From: Acanthamoeba lenticulata
Taxonomy: Eukaryota; Discosea; Longamoebia; Acanthamoebidae
Direction: 5' to 3'
Assembly (NCBI GenBank): GCA_002179805.1
Contig: NAVB01000021.1
Location: 34,978 to 98,977 of the forward strand
Length of the DNA stretch: 64,000 nucleotides
The stretch's first letter is position 1; the number at the start of each line of letters is the position of its first letter. A program made the position numbers and the translations under genes. This document shows, piece after piece, positions 34,101 to 52,974 of the stretch. The notes under the pieces are model-generated. The model searched no databases. It was given only the letters and a program-made list of their open reading frames with translations, and had not been told where the DNA came from.

Positions 34101-34517
34101 ATGGATTTTGAGACCGGCCTGTGCGACTGCTTCTCGGACTGCAATATTTGTACGTACCTCCGTCCGGGGTGAAGCTGTCTTGTTTCTAGCTAACGTGAAG
34201 GTGGTCATGTCGTATCACCTGCAGGCCTGATGTCGTGGTGCTGCACCTGCGTTCAGTTCGGACGCAACGCGCAGGAGGGCCTGCCGTGTGCGGGCTGCTT
34301 GTGGTGTGGTCTATCGTTTATGTGCTCCATCAACCCGTGGATGGGTTGTGGGCCAGGTTGCTGCATCTTGCTCGCGTTGCAGAACCGCATCCTTATCCGC
34401 GAGAAGCTGGGCTACCGGAGGGACGACGTCATGGATTGCGTCAAGTCGTTCATGTGCACTTGGTGCATGGTGGCGCAAGACGCGCGAGCCCTCAAGGCTG
34501 CTGGCCTTCTTGACTAG
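34101..34517 (+). CDS. PLAC8 family cysteine-rich protein
   Basis: Exons at 34101-34149 and 34225-34517 join inside a Cys codon (NI to CLMSW) and give 113 residues, the typical length of the family. Cys-rich motifs occur in the expected order: LCDCFSDCNIC, WCCTCVQFGRNAQEG, a hydrophobic CGPGCCILLALQNRILIREK stretch and the C-terminal FMCTWCMVAQDARALKAAG. The family includes placenta-specific 8, plant cadmium-resistance and cell-number-regulator proteins, usually membrane-associated. Its role here is unknown. The gene is compact and ends about 200 bases from the convergent POLQ stop. Confidence 0.88.
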
Positions 34518-34715
34518 GCGACCGCAGCTGGTCTCTCTCGCTTATGTACTCTAGCTTTTCCAAAAGATTGCTTTGAAAGGTCGCCAAACGTGAACAACAC
34601 CCGCCGGGTGCGCGGCTTCTTTGCGCTCGAGCGCCTTGTCTGGGCCCAGGCAAGGGATTGAGCTTTTCGACAATTCAATAGTTAGCACAAAGTAATTGGC
34701 GTCGGAAAGCAACGC

Positions 34716-43749
<9,034 letters not shown>

Positions 43750-43858
43750 CACACAATGTCGTGTTTGTGGCGCCAAATACTTCCAGGAACTGAATGGCAG
43801 CCATTTTTTCTTCATTTTTCCTTCCTTTCTTTTTTGGTACAAGATTACAACCGATCAC

Positions 43859-44592
43859 ATGGCGCAGCGAGTGAGCAAAATCATCATCCTGCCGGGCAAT
43901 GGCTGCGACGACGTTCATAACGCGAACTGGTACCATACAGTAGCAACGGAATTGGAGACGCGCCTTAGAATGCACGAGTGGGGCTCATCGATTCGCGTGG
44001 TTTTAGAAGATATGCCTGACCCCTACGTAGCTCGTCGTGCTGTGTGGCTGCCCTTTGTAAAGAATGAGCTTGGTTGTGATGAGAACACCATTCTTATCGG
44101 CCACAGCTCTGGGGCGGAGGCTGTTATGCGGTACGTCAAAAGTGTTTGGACAAACTTGCTGCCTTAGTATTGATGTTGGGGGCACGTAAAAAGGCTGCTG
44201 GAAGAGCAGAAGGTGAGGGGTGCTGTGCTCGTGTCGGCCTGCTACACAGATCTGGGTGACGAGAACGAACGGGAGAGTGGGTACTACACGGGCGAGTGGC
44301 GGTGGGAGACGATCCGCAGCCACGCCGACTGGATCGTGCAGTTCGGCAGCAGCGACGACCCGTTCATCCCGCAAAAGGAGATGGACCATGTGCATGAGGT
44401 GCCCACCATCATGTCCTTTCCAACCATCTTATATCTGTATGCTGACACTTGCTCTTTGTGAACGAAAATGGCAACCTACAGAAATTGGGGACAGAGTATC
44501 ACTTCTTCAACAACAGAGGTCACTTCATGACTTACTGCTTTCCGGACTTGGTCGAGCTGGTCATGAAGAAGGTGGAAGCCATGCAGCAGTAA
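43859..44592 (+). CDS. RBBP9-like serine hydrolase, copy A
   Basis: Exons at 43859-44130, 44194-44398 and 44482-44592 give 195 residues, close to the usual RBBP9/YdeN length. Alpha/beta hydrolase fold: KIIILPGNGCDDVHNANWYH, then EDMPDPYVARRAVWLPFV, the nucleophile motif LIGHSSGAEAVMR (GxSxG), the acid region FGSSDDPFIP, and the His in NRGHFM near the C-terminus, so the Ser-Asp-His triad looks complete. The substrate is unknown; the human relative is a serine hydrolase that binds retinoblastoma protein. It has an inverted paralogue at 49470-50248 with identical intron positions and an equally long second exon. Confidence 0.9.
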
Positions 44593-44719
44593 AACCACTG
44601 ATGGAGGAAGGGGAGGTACCACTGCGTGAAGAACGGAAGTTCAACTCTCCAAGTCTCACCTCTTTTCAGAAGGATAGCAGTGATTTGCATAGGAAGGATA
44701 AAATCATCTCCCTAAGAAG

Positions 44720-44801
44720 GACGACGTGGCCGAGTGGTTAAGGCGGTAGACTAGAAATCTACTGGGGTCTCCCCGCGCAGGTTCAAATCCTGCCGTCGTC
44801 G
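44720..44801 (+). tRNA. tRNA-Ser (anticodon AGA), copy A
   Basis: This 82-base gene has acceptor stem GACGACG/CGTCGTC, D arm TGGCCGAGTGGTTAAGGC, anticodon stem GTAGA/TCTAC with loop CTAGAAA (AGA), a long variable arm (TGGGGTCTCCCCGCG region) and T arm GCAGGTTCAAATCCTGC. No intron is present. TTTTT at 44805-44809 is the Pol III terminator. It is identical to the inverted copy at 52747-52828. Confidence 0.96.
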
Positions 44802-44884
44802 ACCTTTTTCCCGTGTGATCTGTGGTTTTTTCTTTGTTTCTCGCCTTGAAACAGCGGTTGTTTTGTCCTCGTTTCCCCTGCGCG

Positions 44885-47800
44885 ATGGAGAGCTTTGGGG
44901 TGGAGATGGAAACACGAGGGGGGCGTGACGCGCATGAGGAGGGTTTTATGATGGAGGAACTGGAAGGCGATTTGCAAGATGGCAGTGATGAAGAGGTGCT
45001 AGGCACGTTCTACGAAGCCCGACGCCAAAGGCTGACTGAAACGATCCAGCGAAGGAAAAAGTGGATTGTGGGTGCCGGCGCGACGTGCCTCGTAGTTGTG
45101 TTGCTCCTCTCCATCGTAGCCATGGCAGTACGCTATAAAGGTGGCCTCCTCCGTTCTGTAGGCACCCTGCAGACTGAGCCAAGACCTCACCACAATCGTT
45201 CGTCACGGCGGCAAAGGGCGCGATGGTGGGCATGGCGGCGAGGAGAGCCAAGGGGTTCGGCTTCCGGAGTACGTCCGGCCGGAGCACTACGACATGCACA
45301 TCACCACTGACATGACTGCCTTCACGTTCAAGGGCGTCAGCAAAATCAACATCACGGTTCGCATCCGCCTGCGCATATCCACTTCTCGGTCACTGCTTAT
45401 GGGGATCATTTTTTCATCTTTGTTGCAGGTTACCAAGAAGGAGGTGGACAAGATCGTGCTACACGCTGCCGACCTCACCATTAGCCGTGCCACCCTCTAC
45501 CCTGCCGGCCAGCCCCAGGCCGCTGAAGAAGCCCACAAGTACTGTAGCACTTTACCAAGTGCCCCGTCGTGAACCTCGTTGACGCGGTGCCGATGCTGTG
45601 TGATAGGGTGCGCATGGACGAAGCAAACGAGTTTGCTATCCTCGAGTTTGCGTCGTTGCCCAAGTGGCTCGCTTCATCAGACTCCTCGCGGTTTGTGCTG
45701 GAGCTGACCTTCAAGGGCACCCTCGGCACCATCATGTCCGGCTTCTACAGGTCAGCCACCTCGCTTGTGTGCTCTCCCCTTGAAGCATTTCTCACATGCT
45801 TAATTATGCAGGAGCTCCTACGTCATTGGCGGCGCGACCGAGTGGCTGGCCGTGACTGACTTTGAGCCCACCGACGCACGTCGTGCCTTCCCCTGCTTTG
45901 ACGAACCTGGTGCGTCGACCACGACCAAAGGGCCACGAATGTGCTCGAGTCACCACACGCGGTCTCACATCCTCCCTCCTATGTCTGTGTTTTTGGTATC
46001 TTTCGTGCTGCGCGCGCAGCGATGAAAGCCAACTTCACGATCACACTGACCTTCCCGAGCGGGTACGACGGCCTGAGCAACATGCACGAGCTCAGTCGCT
46101 CGACCGACTCTGCCACCGGCACGCCCTTGACTCCCTCTCTTCACTTCCGGCCCATGCAGACTTGATCTCACGCTGCTTGTTGTGACACCGCAACAACAAC
46201 AACAAAAGGCATGATAACGGCGCGCTTCGCCACCTCGGTGCGGATGAGCACGTATCTTGTGTGCTACGCCATCCACAAGTTTGCCTCCATCAACACCACC
46301 GCTGACGGCCAGGCACGCCGCCCCGCCGCTGCTGCACGCAATCAAACACGCACACACAAGTCTCACCGGGGCCGCGCCGGGACAGGTGAGCGTGCGCGTG
46401 TGGACGACGCGGGACACGATCGAACAGGCGCGTTACGCGCTCGGAGTCGCGCGCGATGTGCTGAGCAACTACACGAGCTACTTTGGCATCGCGTTTCCGC
46501 TGCGCAAGCTCGACCTTATCGCCATCCCCGACTACTCGGCCGGCGCCATGGAGGTCCAGCCCTTCCCCCTTCTTCTCCACGCGTGAAGTCATCTTGGACT
46601 GACGTTTGTGTTTTTGTCGATTGCGTTGCCCCGTGACCAGAACTGGGGGCTCATCACGTTCCGGCAAACGGCGCTGCTCTATGACCCGCAGCAATCGTCT
46701 GCCGCCGACAAGCAGCGCGTGGCGGTTGTCATCGCGCACGAGCTGGCCCATCAGTGGTTCGGCAACCTCGTCACCATGCGCTGGTGGAACGACCTCTGGC
46801 TCAACGAGGTGCTTCTTCTTTGCCTTTGCGTTCCCGCCCTTTCCCTGTCCGCGGCAATGGCAACCTGACGCTTGGAATGGGTTACGTACGTTGGACCACA
46901 ACAAACAGGGCTTTGCGTCGTTCATGGAGTACAAGGGCGTCAACTTTATCCATCCGGACTGGGCCATGTGGGAGCAGTTCCTCCACGACGACCGTGCCAC
47001 GTACGTGCGCCCCAGGCCTTGATGGGTCTCGCGGGCGTGCGGGCTGACCTCAGCTTGGATGCTTGTGGGCCGCCGGGGGGAGGCAGCGCGATGGACCTGG
47101 ATGCCCTCCGCTCGTCGCACGCCATTGCGGTGGACGTGCAGCGGCCGTCCGACATCGGGCAGCTCTTTGACTCCATCTCCTACTCCAAGGGCGCCTGGTA
47201 CCGAGTCCAACAATAGGGCCAGATTTCTCTGCGCCATGAAAGCACTTCAAAAGTGGTTAACATACTGGCTTTGGGGGCGGGGCACTACAGCGTGATTCGC
47301 ATGCTGGAGGCGTACCTCAACACTTTTACCAACGCACCAAACCTCTTCCAGAACGGCATCCACGACTACCTCGTGCGTGTTTCCTCCTCCTCTCCCTTGC
47401 GTCAGCATATGGAACACACGCGTATCTGTGTGTGCGGGACCTGACAAGCAAGCACACACGCACAGGAGGCGCACAAGTACGACAACGCCGAGACGAGCGA
47501 CCTGTGGCACGCCGTGGCCCAGGCCAGCGCGCGCGTGGGGCCGCTCGACGTGGCGACGATGATGGACTCGTGGACAACGCAAGTCGGCTTCCCTTACCTC
47601 GAGCTCACACCCGTTGCCGGCCAGCCCCTCCTCCGCGTGACTCAGGTTCGCTTTTTCCTATTAATTATCATTTATTCTATTTCAATATTAGTGCTAATAA
47701 TAACAATTCTATTACTTAAATTCCTGATTTTTTTTAAAACAAAAAATAACAAAATTGTTACAGCGGCGATTCCTTCTGATCAACAACGGGTCGCGAGACC

Positions 47801-49357
47801 TGGGCGAGGACCCGACGCTCTGGTGGGTGCCCTTCATGTACAAGACGCACGGCGGCCCGTCCATTCTCAAGCCTCTCCCCAAGGCACGCATCATCCGTGG
47901 CCCTCTTCTGATGATTATGGCCCGTCGATTAATGTCAAGAGCACATACACGTGGAGCAGACGCGAACGGAGCAGATCCCGTTCGACGCAACGAGCGACGG
48001 GTACGTGGTGGGCAACGTGGGTCAGGCCGGCTATTACCGCGTGCTCTACCCGCCGTCGCTCTACACCGCCCTCAGCGTGCCGCTCTCGCAGCTGCCCAAC
48101 TCGCCGATCTCGGTGCGTGCGCTTCTTCGTTCTTTTTTTTTTGCCCAATCGGCCGTTTTATTGCGCGGACTCACGTGCTTATGCTTTGGATTTGGGCGCA
48201 GCCACGCGACCGCGCGGGGCTCGTCGATGACCTCTTTGCCTTTGCGCAGGCCGGCCTTGCCGCCCCGATCTCTGTACGCCTGTCCCCCTCCCCCGTCCAT
48301 ATCAAATGCTCTCTGGTCTCACGCATCGTGGGATCACAGGCTCTGGAGCTGACGGCGTTCCTCAAGGCCGAGCGGGACAACGTCGTGTGGGCGATCGCGC
48401 TCGATGGGTTCGACATGCTGGGCGACCTCCTCCACCTGGAGGACTGCTACGGCAGCTTCCAGCGCTATGTGCGGAGCCTCATGGCGCCGGCCCTCAGCGA
48501 GGTAGGCTGGGGCCTGGCGGGCAATGCCACCAACAACGAGTCCCACACGACGCGTCTCCTCCGCAGCCGCCTCCTGACCGCCGCCGTGGCCTATGAAGAC
48601 CTGTACGTGTGGCCTCTTGTTTCCCCCCATAGCGCTCTCCCACCAGTCCGCCCGTACTCACACCTGAAGCGCGCAGGCCGACCCTCCAGCAGGCCAGCGC
48701 CCTCTTCCAGGGACTTGGTACGTACCACAGCTTCCACCCACGCTCAGGGATGAGTCGTTTTACTGGTTCTTTATTTACGGGCTGGATTGGCGTTGTTGGG
48801 GCGGCGGAGTAGTGAAGCGAGGCGAGGAGGTGGCGCAGGACCTGCGTAACGCGGTGTACCGGGCGGGCGTGGCCACGGGCGGCCTGGAGGCCTACGAGTG
48901 GATGCTGCAGCGCTTCGAGACCTCGGGGGTGGCCGCCGAGCGGCTGCGGGCGCTGTCGGCCCTGGCCGCGGCGCGCGAGCCCTACCTCCTGCAGCGCACG
49001 CTGCGCTTTGCGCTGTCACCGCGCGTGCGGTCGCAGGACACCGTGCGCGTGATCGCCCTCGTGGCCCGGAACCCGGCCGGTTCGGGCCTGGCGTGGGACT
49101 TTTTCCGCGCGCACTACGTTGAGTTCTACGAGCGCTATGGCGGTGGCCACTTCCTCATCGAGAGCCTCATCAAGGCCGTGACCAACCACTTCACCACCAC
49201 CGCACGCCTCGCCGAGGTGCAGCAGTTTTTCCAGGAGCACTTTGTGGAGGGCGGGTCGCGCGCCATCGAGCAGTCGGTGGAGACCATCGAGCACCGCATC
49301 CGGTGGCTGGACGCCCACCTTGCTGCCGTCGACACATGGCTCGCCTCCCACCCCTGA
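44885..49357 (+). CDS. M1 family aminopeptidase N, type II membrane protein, many introns
   Basis: Removes N-terminal amino acids from peptides, probably at the cell surface or in endosomes. A cytosolic N-terminus of about 60 residues precedes one membrane segment ([20 protein letters not shown]). The ectodomain starts [16 protein letters not shown]. The exopeptidase motif is [12 protein letters not shown], with GAME and N on separate exons (about 46543 and 46631). The zinc site is [20 protein letters not shown] followed by WLNE, that is HExxH-x18-E (about 46738-46808). The ERAP1-like C-terminal helical domain runs through the last exons ([20 protein letters not shown], ending DTWLASHP). I count at least a dozen introns. 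The size of roughly 900 residues is usual for the family. The start at 44885 gives a sensible type II topology. Confidence 0.93.
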
Positions 49358-49469
49358 AGGCTGTCCATTTTTTATAGTTTTAAAAAAAAATTATTAATAA
49401 AAAAATAAAAAAATATTTGTATTTAGTTTTGTATTTTATTCAATTCCTCCCTCGTTATGCATCGGTCGT

Positions 49470-50248
49470 TCACATGGGCAGGTCGTGCGTTCGCTGTTCA
49501 TCGCCAGCAGCAGATCCTGGCTTGATGGCATCAACCTTGGCCAGTACGGTTTCAACGAGCTCGGGAAACTCGCTCAGCAGGAAGTGGCCCTTGTCCTTGT
49601 ACATGTGGTACTCGGTGCCCAGTTTCTTGCAGACCGCCCAGCCACGGAAGAGGGGCGTGTCAGCGGATAGATCTATCTGGAGGCCTCGGAATGGACATGA
49701 ATGATGATGGTGGGTACCTCATGCACATGATCCATCTCCTTTTGCGGGATGAACGGGTCGTCGCTGCTGCCAAACTGCACGATCCAGTCGGCGTGGCTGC
49801 GGATCGTCTCCCACCGCCACTCGCCCGTGTAGTACCCGCTTTCTCGCTCCTCAGGGTTGTCCAGGTCCGTGTGACAGACCGACACGAGCACAACGCCCCT
49901 CACCTTCTGCTCTTCGAGCAGCCTGTCCTCGAGGGGTTGGTCATAACTACGGAAGCGAGTTCGACAAACGTAGTTCATGACGTACCTCATAGCAGCAACC
50001 GCCCCTGAGCTGTGCCCGATGAGGATGGTGTTTTCGTCGCATCGCAGCTCCTTCTTGATGAAGGGAAGCCACACGTCTCGGTGGGCGGCATCAGGGTCAG
50101 GCATGTCCTCAAGGATGACAGGGATGCCCAGACGGCGGGCGTTGAGGCCCTTGAGCAGGTGTTGCTGGCACCAGTAGTACCAAATGGACTTCTTCACGTC
50201 AGCCACATGGTTCCCTGGCACGATCACAATCTTGCTGATGCTCTTCAT
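49470..50248 (-). CDS. RBBP9-like serine hydrolase, copy B (inverted paralogue)
   Basis: Exons at 49986-50248, 49718-49922 and 49470-49625 join in the same phases as copy A. SKIVIVPGNHVADVKKSIWY, LEDMPDPDAAHRDVWLPFIK, the nucleophile motif ILIGHSSGAVAAMR, the acid region FGSSDDPFIP and the catalytic His in DKGHFLL are all present. The C-terminal tail is about 15 residues longer than in copy A. Exon 1 has diverged from copy A, but the 3' part of exon 2 is nearly identical at nucleotide level. An in-frame Met 12 bases upstream (50260) is an alternative start. It converges with the aminopeptidase gene, with stops about 110 bases apart. Confidence 0.9.
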
Positions 50249-50524
50249 GTTGTTTGTCAACTGTGCTTGCTCTTGCGTGGAGGTGGAGGTGAGGTTTGTC
50301 TGGCCGGACTGCCGACCGCAGGATCAAGCAGCCATGGCGTCTTGGCGGCTGTTTGAGAGGACTAGCCACGAGAAACGCGAGCACTTCCCGGCGCACATAC
50401 CACGCATTCTTCCCGTGTGGAAAAGGGGAACGACGCTCTTGCGACACACGTGGCGACACGAACGCAAACATTGGAGGCCCCGCTGACATCGTTCATCGTT
50501 CATCGGCAAGCTGTACCAGCGTTA

Positions 50525-51872
50525 ATGTCGCAGCAGTACAAGACAGGCTTTGGGGTGCGTTAACAAAAAGTCTACTGAATCGCGAGCTCTAGCTGACCGA
50601 GGAGACAGCAGGGGCAGGGGGTGGATTTCGGCGATGGCGGCACGTACGACGACCTCTACACGGGATCTGATTTTATCCAACCCCCTTCAAGCGAGAGCTA
50701 CGCCGCGCCCTCGGGAACCATGCAGCCCGCTCTCCGTACGCTCTCCCGCAAACAGGGCTAGTGGCATAGGTGGTCGCGCTTGAGCGCCATCCATTCAGCA
50801 TCTCATGCCACGCTGCCATTCAGAGGAGTTTCCTGGTATGGAGCATGTTGATGTCGAGCAACCGCAGCAGCCGCTGGACGACGGAAAGCCGCCCCGCATG
50901 TGGGACCTTCGCTACTACTCGTTCCTCTTTGACGTCGACACCAACGAGGTCTTGGCCAGGCTCGCCCGGTCGGTCGTGCCCTTCTCCGTTAACTTCCTCG
51001 CCTCTGTTCAAAACAACCCCGATATGTACGTCTCGTTTCGCACCTCTCCCCACCCTGGGCCGAGCGCCTCAACCTTTAACCCTCCACAATACCAATAGGT
51101 ACGGCCCCTTCTGGGTGGTGACGACGCTTATCTTCCTCAACGCCGGGGCGGGCAACTTTGCCATGTGGATTCACCAAGGCCAGGACTTCCGCTACCACTT
51201 TGAAGAGGTGCGTGCTCCTTCCGCTTTCTCCTCTTTTCTTTCCTCCTCTTCTTCTTCCTCTTATCTTCTCCTGCTGGCTTCGTCTGCTCACTGACGTGTG
51301 TTCTGCTGCTGGTGGGTGCAGGTGACCTTTGGCGCGGCGGCGTTTTACAGCTACGTGACGATCATGCCCATCCTCCTGTGGATCGCCTTCAAGTGGTTCG
51401 AGGTGCCTGTCACGCTCCTCCAGGCAATGTGCATCTACGGCTACTCCATGTTTATCTACCTCCCCGTCGCCGTACTTCACCTCCTCTTCCTCACATGATA
51501 CCAATGACGATAATGAAGATGCTCACGCTGATGTTGTTGTCGTTGGTGTTGCACTCCAGATACTGTGCATCATCCCGTCAGAGATCCTGCGGTGGCTGCT
51601 TATCTTTGGAGCAGGCGCGTGGTCCCTCCTCTTCCTCCTCATGAACTTCTACCCGCCCCTCTTCAAGGTACCTTCTCCCCACAGTCGTCCTCTTCGTCAC
51701 CATCGTCATCACGGCCGTGTTGCTGATGAACACACCCGAATTGGGCGCGCAGGACAAGCTGCAGGACAAGAAGGCCACCACGTTGGGCGGCGCTATCTTG
51801 GCGGTGGTGGCCGTGTGCCACATGGCACTGGCCCTCACCATCAAGCTCTACTTCTTCCACTACGCGGACTGA
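50525..51872 (+). CDS. YIPF1/YIPF2-like Golgi membrane protein (Yip1 family), spliced
   Basis: A first exon of 30 bases (50525-50554, MSQQYKTGFG) joins VDFGDGGTYDDLYTGSDFIQ at 50618. The conserved cytosolic part reads RMWDLRYYSFLFDVDTNEVL, then NNPDM joined to YGPFWVVTTLIFLNAGAGNF. Membrane segments follow: FYSYVTIMPILLWIAF, CIYGYSMFIYLPVA joined to ILCIIPSEILRWLLIFGAGA, WSLLFLLMNFYPPLFK, and after an intron GGAILAVVAVCHMALALTIK. This order matches human YIPF1/2, multi-pass proteins of the Golgi and ER exit sites that interact with Rab GTPases. The protein ends FFHYAD at 51872. The 5' exons are inferred from frame and could differ. Confidence 0.87.
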
Positions 51873-52258
51873 GCCGTCTAAGCGGTCATCGAGAGAAAGC
51901 TCGTGGAGGCTGTATATAGCAATACGCAAGTAAAACAACAACAACAAGATCTCAAGGTGTCAAGTACTTTGTCATGCCAGGAGCGAAGCATAACACATCG
52001 CCCTTTAAGTAAGGTCGACCTCTCTCAGCTTCCTGCTCAAGTTGAGGTGGTCCAGTGGACGAGACCTTCATGATGGTTTCAGCGCTGGGGACCTTTACAT
52101 CGATAAGAATGCAAAATGACATCTCATGATCATTCCCCATTTCAGTCCCCACCAAGCGCGTGTACCTTCGTCAAATCGCTCTTGTTTCGCCGCATCCAGC
52201 GGTGGAACCGTCCGAAAAATCAGAACGGCTGTCAGTCACTGCATGAGAAAGACCAAGG

Positions 52259-52714
52259 TTGGTGAGGATGAACCTCACTTCACTTGTTTTGTTCACCATG
52301 CTCAATCGCACGTACTTGACCCGCCAAGTCCTTCGCCGAACGTCGATCACACCACTTCGCCACATTCCCGGCTCCTCTGCTCGTCTGCTCCACCAAACAA
52401 CGCCATCAGGCCAGGTGTCCGACTCACTTCAGCCACACCCAGGACAGACAGCATTCTTGTTGATCTACGAGTACGTGGCTGACATGGCCATACGACGTGA
52501 TGACTTCCGCCCGGCCCACTTGGCTCTCACGCAGAAGCACAAAGACAGTGGCCGTGTCCTGATGGGTGGTGTCTTCGCTGATGCAGCAGGAGCAGCGTAC
52601 GTGTTTAACGTCAAGAAGAGGGAGGAGGTGGAGGCGTATGTTCGCCAAGATCCATACTATGAGCACGGCCTCTTCGCAAACTACACCATAAAAGAATGGC
52701 ACCTTCTTTTCTAG
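52259..52714 (+). CDS. YciI-like (YCII domain) protein, possibly mitochondrial
   Basis: A single exon. After an Arg/Thr-rich N-terminus that looks like a mitochondrial presequence (LNRTYLTRQVLRRTSITPLR), the YCII domain reads FLLIYEYVADMAIRRDDFRP, then AHLALTQKHKDSGRVLMGGV and YVRQDPYYEHGLFANYTIKE, ending WHLLF. The R...HL and late DP positions of the family are conserved. YciI-like proteins have a ferredoxin-like fold and mostly unknown function. The internal Met at 52298 is an equally good start and would place the presequence at the N-terminus. Intronless, unlike most neighbours. Confidence 0.85.
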   Translation: MVRMNLTSLVLFTMLNRTYLTRQVLRRTSITPLRHIPGSSARLLHQTTPSGQVSDSLQPHPGQTAFLLIYEYVADMAIRRDDFRPAHLALTQKHKDSGRVLMGGVFADAAGAAYVFNVKKREEVEAYVRQDPYYEHGLFANYTIKEWHLLF

Positions 52715-52746
52715 AGCTGAAAAAATCTACCAACAACACAAAAGGT

Positions 52747-52828
52747 CGACGACGGCAGGATTTGAACCTGCGCGGGGAGACCCCAGTAGATTTCTAGTCT
52801 ACCGCCTTAACCACTCGGCCACGTCGTC
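52747..52828 (-). tRNA. tRNA-Ser (anticodon AGA), copy B
   Basis: The reverse complement is identical over all 82 bases to the copy at 44720-44801: same acceptor stem, CTAGAAA anticodon loop, long variable arm and T arm. A TTTT run follows the 3' end on the minus strand. It lies 8 kb from copy A in the opposite orientation. Confidence 0.96.
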
Positions 52829-52974
52829 CTTCTTATTCTCGGAAGTTAATCCTTCTGACTCAAGTAGTTAATTACATAATTGTTTGGCCTACATTCGACA
52901 TGGGTGCATCTTGTCATCCACCTACGTGCTTAACGGTCGTGTATTCAACTAAGCTGTGGAAAGAATTTTTATTA

